A stretch of DNA of 20,398 bases, taken from contig CAYRJN010000054.1 in NCBI GenBank assembly GCA_964424545.1, forward strand, positions 1-20,398. The letters run 5' to 3'. Positions 15,345 through 20,398 of the stretch are shown in pieces. Position numbers and translations under genes: made by a program. This DNA is from JAUVIB01 sp964424545 (GTDB lineage Bacteria; Calditrichota; Calditrichia; Calditrichales; Calditrichaceae). Position 1 is the stretch's first letter. The number at the start of each line of letters is the position of its first letter. The notes beneath the pieces are model-generated. The model searched no databases and had not been told where the DNA came from. It saw only the letters and a program-made list of their open reading frames with translations.

Positions 15345-17564
15345 TTATTGAATATCAACAGATGAAAAAGGAGCCGACTCCGGGGAGCTGCCCCACTTCT
15401 TATTTGGATATTTTCCCATTTCGAGTTCAAGCGTGCTTCCCGCCAAAATATCTTCATGCGTAAACCAGGGACGATCCAATGTTTTTCCGTTAAGTTTTGC
15501 CGATTGGATATATTTATTGATGTTAGAGCCGTTATGTGCGATTATGGTAAAAGTCTTTCCGTTTTCCAGATTTATTTTTATCTCTTTAAAGACAGGACTT
15601 CCAATGTTGTAAATAGGCAGTCCCGGGGTAACCGGATAAAACCCCATTGAAGAAAAGACCACAAAGGCAGACATCCCGCCTCCATCCTCATCGCCCGGGA
15701 TGCCGAAAATATTATCTTTGTACCAAGCGTCAAGTAAAAAACGGATTCGTTTTTGTGTTTTCCAAGGCGCGCCGGCATAATTATACAGATAAGGAATATG
15801 AAAGCTCGGTTCATTGCCCATGGAGAACTGTCCGACCAAACCCGTTGCATCGGGAAATTTTGCCAGAAATTTATATTTTTGTCGTCCCAGACTTTCACGG
15901 AAAAGCCCGTCAAGGTCCTTTATGAAATTATCTTTACCGCCATGCAGCTTTATTAAACCGCGAATATCATGCTGAACCTGCCAGGCGTAGGTATACCCGT
16001 TATTTTCATCGTAATAATCACGTCCGCCCATTCCGCCATCAAATTTCGGATCGATCATTATCCAGTTCCCTTTTGCATTCTTCGGCATAAATAATTTATA
16101 CTCGGGATAATACAGATTACGGTAATTTTTGGCCTGACCGATGAAATATTCGAAATCCGCTGAATGCTCCAGCTCTTTTGCCATTTGAGCCAGCGCCCAA
16201 TCGTCGTAACAAGCGCCCAAAGTTACGGCAACGCTTTGACGCCTTTCAAAAGAATCCACTTCTTTATAAGTTTCTTTTTCGCCCGGTTCAAGCGCAGGGA
16301 AAAAGCCTTTTTGTCGGTAAAAAATATCGAGACCGGTTTTCGGCCCGTTGCGCCAGGGAAGCATGGTCGCTTCTTCGGCGTTCTTTTTCATCCCTTCATA
16401 GGCTTTTTTTACATCATAATCCCGAATTCCTTTTCTCCATGCGTCCAAAAACATAATAGTGGAATGAAATCCGTTCATAAAAGGCGCGTCTTTAAAAAGT
16501 AATGGGAATTGCGGTAACCAGCCACTCTGGCGATACATTTCGACATAAGATTGCAGCATATCCGCTTCTTGAGCGGGGTGCAGAATCATACGCAGCGGGT
16601 GAAGCGCGAGATAGGTGTCCCAAACCCAGTCGTCCACATAAAAATCACGTTTGCTTTGGTGTACTTTATGGTCATAAGCGCTGTAATATTGTCCGTCTTC
16701 GTTGATATTTATCATCCGTTCATGACAGCGGTACAAAGCCGTATAAAAAGAGCGGCGTTGAGCCTCCGTTTCGCCTTTTACCTGTATCCTATTGAGTTTT
16801 TCCTCCCATATTTTTTTACCGCGATCTTTTAGAGCGTCAAAGTTCCATGCGGGAATCTCTTTAATAAGATTAGCTTTTGCCTGTTCGATACCGATGAATG
16901 AAATACCGTATTTAAATTCCACGGTTTTAATGCTTCCATCGGGAAAAGTAACGAATAGTTTGGAATTTCTTTGCTCTGTTTTTCCTGCGGAATTGAATTC
17001 AGCGTATAGATACGCTTTCATTCCTTTAAATTCTTCTACGCCGAAAATTGAATTATTCGAACCGCTTTGCCATTGTCCTTTATGATTTATTTGCAAACGA
17101 ATCAATTTTGGCGAATCCTGCGGGAAATTAAATCTGAAATAACCGCTTTTGGCGCCAACCGTATACTCGGTCTGAATTTCCGTATCGATAAAGTAGGTGT
17201 AAAAATAGTATGGACGGGCAATTTCAAGTTCATGATCATACGTTTGAGCATAATTATAATCGTCATCGTTTATCGTACAGGCAAACGGCATTATACCGAA
17301 CAGTTCATCGCTGCGATGTGATGAAATCGTGAGGGGGAAATAGCGGATTTGATCGTCGATATAATCCTTACGCACGGGATATATGCGAATCATCTGATTT
17401 GGCATCTGCACGGTTGGACGGGTGGGCTGCAGTAAAATCCCAACATTTCCGATATAAGGATCGACATAGTCCAAATTGGATAAATTCTCCGCTTTCTCAA
17501 CGCAGCCGTTAATAAATAAAGTGAGAATAATACTGATAATCAATATTCGACGTAATTTCATCAT
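15345..17564 (-). CDS. GH92 family glycoside hydrolase, predicted lipoprotein (alpha-mannosidase-like)
   Basis: A 739-residue GH92 enzyme; the family consists mainly of calcium-dependent exo-alpha-mannosidases. The lipoprotein signal ends in LFINGC (Cys21), so it should be anchored in a membrane facing the periplasm or cell surface. Family motifs visible are VDPYIG, DDWVWDTYLALHPL and YDENNGYTYAWQVQHD, where Glu520 aligns with the catalytic acid. Others are GNEPSFHIPYLYNYAGAPW and PGDEDGGGMSAF, where Asp625/Asp627 align with the base region, followed by FSSMGFYPVTPG. The usual EGNAWQY is altered to ENNGYTY and GQMSAW to GGMSAF, so specificity may differ from standard mannosidases. The start at 17564 has GAGG five bases upstream; an ATG at 17579 has none. 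A decayed paralogue lies just upstream. Confidence 0.93.
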   Translation of the reverse strand: MMKLRRILIISIILTLFINGCVEKAENLSNLDYVDPYIGNVGILLQPTRPTVQMPNQMIRIYPVRKDYIDDQIRYFPLTISSHRSDELFGIMPFACTINDDDYNYAQTYDHELEIARPYYFYTYFIDTEIQTEYTVGAKSGYFRFNFPQDSPKLIRLQINHKGQWQSGSNNSIFGVEEFKGMKAYLYAEFNSAGKTEQRNSKLFVTFPDGSIKTVEFKYGISFIGIEQAKANLIKEIPAWNFDALKDRGKKIWEEKLNRIQVKGETEAQRRSFYTALYRCHERMININEDGQYYSAYDHKVHQSKRDFYVDDWVWDTYLALHPLRMILHPAQEADMLQSYVEMYRQSGWLPQFPLLFKDAPFMNGFHSTIMFLDAWRKGIRDYDVKKAYEGMKKNAEEATMLPWRNGPKTGLDIFYRQKGFFPALEPGEKETYKEVDSFERRQSVAVTLGACYDDWALAQMAKELEHSADFEYFIGQAKNYRNLYYPEYKLFMPKNAKGNWIMIDPKFDGGMGGRDYYDENNGYTYAWQVQHDIRGLIKLHGGKDNFIKDLDGLFRESLGRQKYKFLAKFPDATGLVGQFSMGNEPSFHIPYLYNYAGAPWKTQKRIRFLLDAWYKDNIFGIPGDEDGGGMSAFVVFSSMGFYPVTPGLPIYNIGSPVFKEIKINLENGKTFTIIAHNGSNINKYIQSAKLNGKTLDRPWFTHEDILAGSTLELEMGKYPNKKWGSSPESAPFSSVDIQ

Positions 17565-17653
17565 TAAAACCTCATCCATTAATTTATAGTATCGGAATTT
17601 TAAAAAACAATATTTCTTGTAATTTTTACATGTTTGCCATTTGAACGCCCATA

Positions 17654-17684
17654 CTGTTATTTCCCCGACGCATCGGGATGTACC
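17654..17684. repeat. Short REP-like hairpin repeat, copy 2
   Basis: CTGTTATTTCCCCGAC (start 17654), continued to 17684, matches 9568-9599. CCCGA (17664-17668) and TCGGG (17673-17677) form a perfect five-base stem with a CGCA loop. Confidence 0.5.
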
Positions 17685-17862
17685 ACAAACGAAGTCGGGA
17701 AATCTTAAAGGTAAAATTCATCTAAAATCATTCGCTTTCTGCGACTTCTCAAGGACTCGAAAGTCCTAATATCTGTTTGTATAAATTTTTATCTTCCATA
17801 CTCAAAATTTAATTACTAATCAGCTCTCTAACAAAAAAATCCAAAAGAAGCCCAGTAGAGCC

Positions 17863-17973
17863 ATGTATGAAATAACATATACTCTACCTGAATCCAAACA
17901 TACCAAGTCAAGACTTTTAAAGATGGATGATGAACAGACAAAATTATATCAAATAATACAGAAAAATTTTTAG
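17863..17973 (+). other. Short open frame, possibly a protein-gene remnant
   Basis: Thirty-six codons from ATG (MYEITYTLPESKHTKSRLLK at the start); the frame is open back to 17785 without a start or ribosome-binding site. Its composition (charged, ordinary residue mix) looks more protein-like than the surrounding sequence. I do not recognise it. Its stop lies within about 15 bases of the point where GH92 homology ends, so it may be the tail of sequence that was inserted there. Confidence 0.25.
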
Positions 17974-17987
17974 GGTGTTGCAAAAAT

Positions 17988-18352
17988 GAAAACAGGAATA
18001 ATAATAGAGCGTCAATTTCTCGGAAGCATATTCAAATTTTTTATTCCAAATATTGTCTATCTTGCCGCATACCGGCATAAAAGCAAAAACGTTATAGACT
18101 CTGTTCGAAGCAACGGTGAGTGGATAATTGGCGATTTGATCGTCTAATTGCTCTTTACGGTCGGGATAGGTGCGAATCATGCTAAAGGGTATATGAACGG
18201 TTGGCCGAGCGGGCTGCAAAATGACGTCTACCACGCCGATAGTCGGATCGACATAATACAAGTTAGTCAAAACCGTTTGCTTTTCATAGTACCCTGTAAA
18301 AAAGCGTAAAAACGATTATTAATATTAACAATTTTAAAGCATTCTTTCCCAT
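17988..18352 (-). pseudogene. Decayed GH92 paralogue, N-terminal fragment only
   Basis: Mature-frame residues beginning TNLYYVDPTIGVVDVILQPA align with the N-terminus of the intact GH92 next door (NLDYVDPYIGNVGILLQPTR), and similarity continues for about 90 residues. Three lesions are visible. The signal peptide (MGKNALKLLILIIVFTLF, ATG at 18352) is in a different frame from the mature part; one extra T in the six-T run near 18300 explains this. The lipobox Cys is Tyr (TGYY where the neighbour has NGCV). Homology stops near 17988, so about 85 percent of the gene is gone. It probably arose by tandem duplication, but the divergence implies this was not recent. Confidence 0.85.
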
Positions 18353-18480
18353 ACATTTCTCCGTGCAATTTTCTCCGATGCGACCGAAAGTTATTATACG
18401 AGAATATGTCCTTAAGCGCTTATCCCTAATGACCGAAAAAGAAACAATCTGATAACGACCCTGTCCCGAGCGATGCTATA

Positions 18481-18510
18481 GGGAAGCAAATCCGTCGCAA
18501 GTATGCTCCC
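18481..18510 (-). other. Imperfect hairpin just past the GH123-like gene stop
   Basis: GGGAAGCA (18481-18488) pairs with TGCTCCC (18504-18510) with one bulged base and a 15-base loop. It lies two bases past the stop codon, but no T-tract follows on the minus strand, so it is not a classical intrinsic terminator. Confidence 0.25.
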
Positions 18511-18511
18511 A

Positions 18512-20293
18512 TTACCGCATTTCAACAATTTTTTGCGCCAATTTTTCTCTTATTTTCAACAGTGAATCTCCGTCGGTTGTAAAATCCCACCATTGTGGCG
18601 CGATACGGTCTACCATATTTTTTACAAATTCTCCCTGTCCCAATTTTTCAAGTATTGCAAAATACTCATAATCTTCCAACCCTTCGCGGATATTTTTTAA
18701 ACGGATGCTGGCGACCGGTCCGTCAAATCCCGCTTCTTTTCCGGGATAAAAAAGTAATCCGCCGCCGTTGGCGTAGCGCACGGGATAGGGTCCTAACCAC
18801 GGTTCCAACCACGGGCCTTTGTCGTTATACCAGCCTGTTGTCGTCCAATATAAAAGACCTTTAATGTTATATTGTTTGTTGATCCACAAAGGAATGCGAT
18901 AGACAATCGGCGGTCGGTCGATTTGCCAATAAGGAGGATTTTTATCTTTCACTCTTTCATATTGCGGATGATAGTTCGGCGGCGGCTGCACCAAGGCGGT
19001 ATAGGACCACACTTCATCGCCCCGGGCAATTTTTTGATTAATGGATTTACGATCAATATAACCGAAGAGCGGGCACCAGATATCCACATAATTATCGATG
19101 TCCGGCCAGCTCGCTTTGTGTTTATAGGTTTGTTCGACCACCAAACGCTGTAAGCGCGGCGCAGCCTCTTTTGCAACTTTGCCCAAATTAATCACCTGTT
19201 GATAATCTTTTACATGATTCGGCTCGTCCAGCATATAAAGATACGCCCGTTTATCCCAGCCGTTTTCTTTTAGGTAATTATAATATTCGCGGTAATAGCG
19301 TTTTGTTTTTTCGATGGCCTGTGGATCGGTTTGGTCGGCCGGTGTCGGATTTGTTGTATTTGAAGTAACGGACATAAATTTTGTACGGGGAATTTCAAAA
19401 TCGGCCAAATGTGTTTCTTTTATATACTGCTGTAGTTTTTTATGGCGTTCAGGGATGATGGTTAGGGAGCCGTCGTCGTTTACCTGCGGCAATAAATACC
19501 CGGGAATCGGCGGACTGATACGGCAGCGGGCGAGCTCTTTACAAAAACGCATCTCAATAGCCTTATATTTATCCGAATCGTATTTGACGCCCCAATGACC
19601 GGAAATGGAGCCGAAACTGCCGAAGTGCGTGCGGTGTGTGGGGGTATCTGGTAAGCTGAAATCCCAAACGGTTAAACTAACGGGGATTGTCGCGCGGATA
19701 TTTTTATCGGCGCTGACCGTTAATAAACCCTTATAAACACCGGCCTTTGCTTCCTTAGGAATGTAAACGTCAACCCAAATTACATTGTTTTGTCCTGGAT
19801 AAATATCCGTCAGTGCGGCGCAATATTTGGCTCCTTCGTAATGCGAACCGGATGCCTCGCGCACTTGTCTCATCGGCTTGATGGAATCGCCCGTAACGGG
19901 ATTTATAAAAGGTAACAACGGATCGGGAAAAAGACCCGGAGCTTCCTGCGGTCTCGGCGTAGAATTACGCACATAAACATATTCTTCCCTGAAAATAGAA
20001 ATATTTTTTTCGCCTATTACGGCGTCTCCGTTTTTTAAGGGACTTATTTTTACGCGCACATTTTCCAAATGCTTTTCCCCTCCGGCAATCACAGCCACCT
20101 GGAACGATTCATATTCGTTTTTTGCCGCTTTTATTTCTACCGAAGATTTGCCCTTAACTCTATCATAAGGCCGAATGTGCTTCATCGTATTAACGCTTAA
20201 AAGTGTCATATTTTCGTTTTGGGAGAAAAGAGGGGTTGATTGCATAAAAAAAACGGTTAATATAAATAAACAATATTTTGTTTTTGGCATCAT
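18512..20293 (-). CDS. Secreted GH123/DUF4091-like glycoside hydrolase-type protein
   Basis: A 593-residue protein with a Sec signal (MMPKTKYCLFILTVFFMQST then FSQ). Residues about 30-215 form a beta-sandwich with the EYESFQVAV signature seen before GH123-type catalytic domains. The central TIM-barrel region carries the Asp356-Glu357 pair in YLYMLDEPNH, matching the neighbouring Asp-Glu used in substrate-assisted catalysis by GH123 beta-N-acetylgalactosaminidases. The C-terminus has a DUF4091-like end (GLLYWTTTGWYN, GGGLLFYPGKE, IRLKNIREGLEDYEYF). Such proteins are often annotated only as DUF4091; the substrate here is not proved. The start has a GGAG site, with two adjacent ATGs. It is the most upstream gene of the sugar locus in the window and the same strand as GH92, suggesting joint use of a mannose- and HexNAc-containing glycan. 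Confidence 0.85.
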   Translation of the reverse strand: MMPKTKYCLFILTVFFMQSTPLFSQNENMTLLSVNTMKHIRPYDRVKGKSSVEIKAAKNEYESFQVAVIAGGEKHLENVRVKISPLKNGDAVIGEKNISIFREEYVYVRNSTPRPQEAPGLFPDPLLPFINPVTGDSIKPMRQVREASGSHYEGAKYCAALTDIYPGQNNVIWVDVYIPKEAKAGVYKGLLTVSADKNIRATIPVSLTVWDFSLPDTPTHRTHFGSFGSISGHWGVKYDSDKYKAIEMRFCKELARCRISPPIPGYLLPQVNDDGSLTIIPERHKKLQQYIKETHLADFEIPRTKFMSVTSNTTNPTPADQTDPQAIEKTKRYYREYYNYLKENGWDKRAYLYMLDEPNHVKDYQQVINLGKVAKEAAPRLQRLVVEQTYKHKASWPDIDNYVDIWCPLFGYIDRKSINQKIARGDEVWSYTALVQPPPNYHPQYERVKDKNPPYWQIDRPPIVYRIPLWINKQYNIKGLLYWTTTGWYNDKGPWLEPWLGPYPVRYANGGGLLFYPGKEAGFDGPVASIRLKNIREGLEDYEYFAILEKLGQGEFVKNMVDRIAPQWWDFTTDGDSLLKIREKLAQKIVEMR

Positions 20294-20398
20294 GCGCTCC
20301 TTACGGGCTGAGTTTATATCTCAAAATTTTTTGTATAGAATACTCATTGCTTTGTTTAATCTTTCGTATATTGGCAGCGCGACGCTCTTTGCTTGCCT

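Larger units (their letters stand above)
17565..17987. other. Non-coding remnant region between GH92 and its decayed paralogue
   Basis: It holds a REP-like hairpin repeat (17654-17684), a closing GTCGGG arm at 17694-17699 that pairs with CCCGAC at 17664-17669, and a perfect stem AGGACT-CGAA-AGTCCT (17752-17767). A short plus-strand open frame ends at 17973. The boundary to GH92-like sequence falls between about 17974 and 17990. Confidence 0.55.

Noticed and set aside
18481..18510. Rho-independent terminator after the GH123-like gene
   Set aside because: The hairpin is imperfect and has no T-tract on the transcribed side.

Overview
The window reads as an ordinary chromosomal segment of an AT-rich, Gram-negative-type bacterium. 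Lipoprotein and Sec signals, a twin-arginine signal, a beta-barrel-like protein, a GH92 glycosidase and a PmoA-like domain together suggest a lineage in or near the FCB group (for example Calditrichota or Ignavibacteria relatives). That placement is an inference from gene content only. Shine-Dalgarno-like sites are clear for many genes. I saw no tRNA, rRNA, CRISPR array or intact insertion sequence.

Region 1 (about 1-5208, minus strand) holds a small coiled-coil protein, a 1313-residue membrane hybrid histidine kinase (7TM-DISM sensor, PAS, PAS, GAF, PAS, HisKA, HATPase, receiver), and an exported beta-barrel-like protein whose GTG start overlaps the kinase stop. Region 2 (about 5295-6755, plus strand) is a tight pterin cassette: two tandem 6-pyruvoyl-tetrahydropterin synthase (PTPS) paralogues followed by GTP cyclohydrolase I. 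The first PTPS paralogue keeps the zinc histidines but has Ser in place of the catalytic Cys and Gln in place of the pterin-anchoring Glu. Region 3 (7139-8815) is a convergent pair, an Est30-like carboxylesterase and a branched-chain aminotransferase, whose 3' ends overlap.

Region 4 (9999-20293, all minus strand) is a carbohydrate-use locus. In transcription order it carries an exported GH123/DUF4091-like protein, a decayed GH92 copy, an intact GH92 lipoprotein, and then a close-packed four-gene unit: TIM-barrel sugar isomerase/epimerase, secreted ThuA-PmoA fusion, URO-D-family protein (TAATG overlap with the previous gene), and Tat-exported Gfo/Idh/MocA oxidoreductase. ThuA plus Gfo/Idh plus an AP-endonuclease-2-fold protein recalls the 3-keto-glycoside routes known from rhizobial ThuAB and from Bacteroides. 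The fused PmoA-like domain and the URO-D-family member are unexplained additions, so this unit is my best candidate for an undescribed pathway.

The gene-free stretches hold a dispersed repeat in three diverged copies: 1-55 inverted and cut by the window edge, 6835-7042, and 9123-9417. Its core aligns without gaps over about 50 bases and carries a hairpin whose changes between copies keep pairing as G-U wobbles. A second, short REP-like hairpin family occurs at 9568-9599 and 17654-17684.
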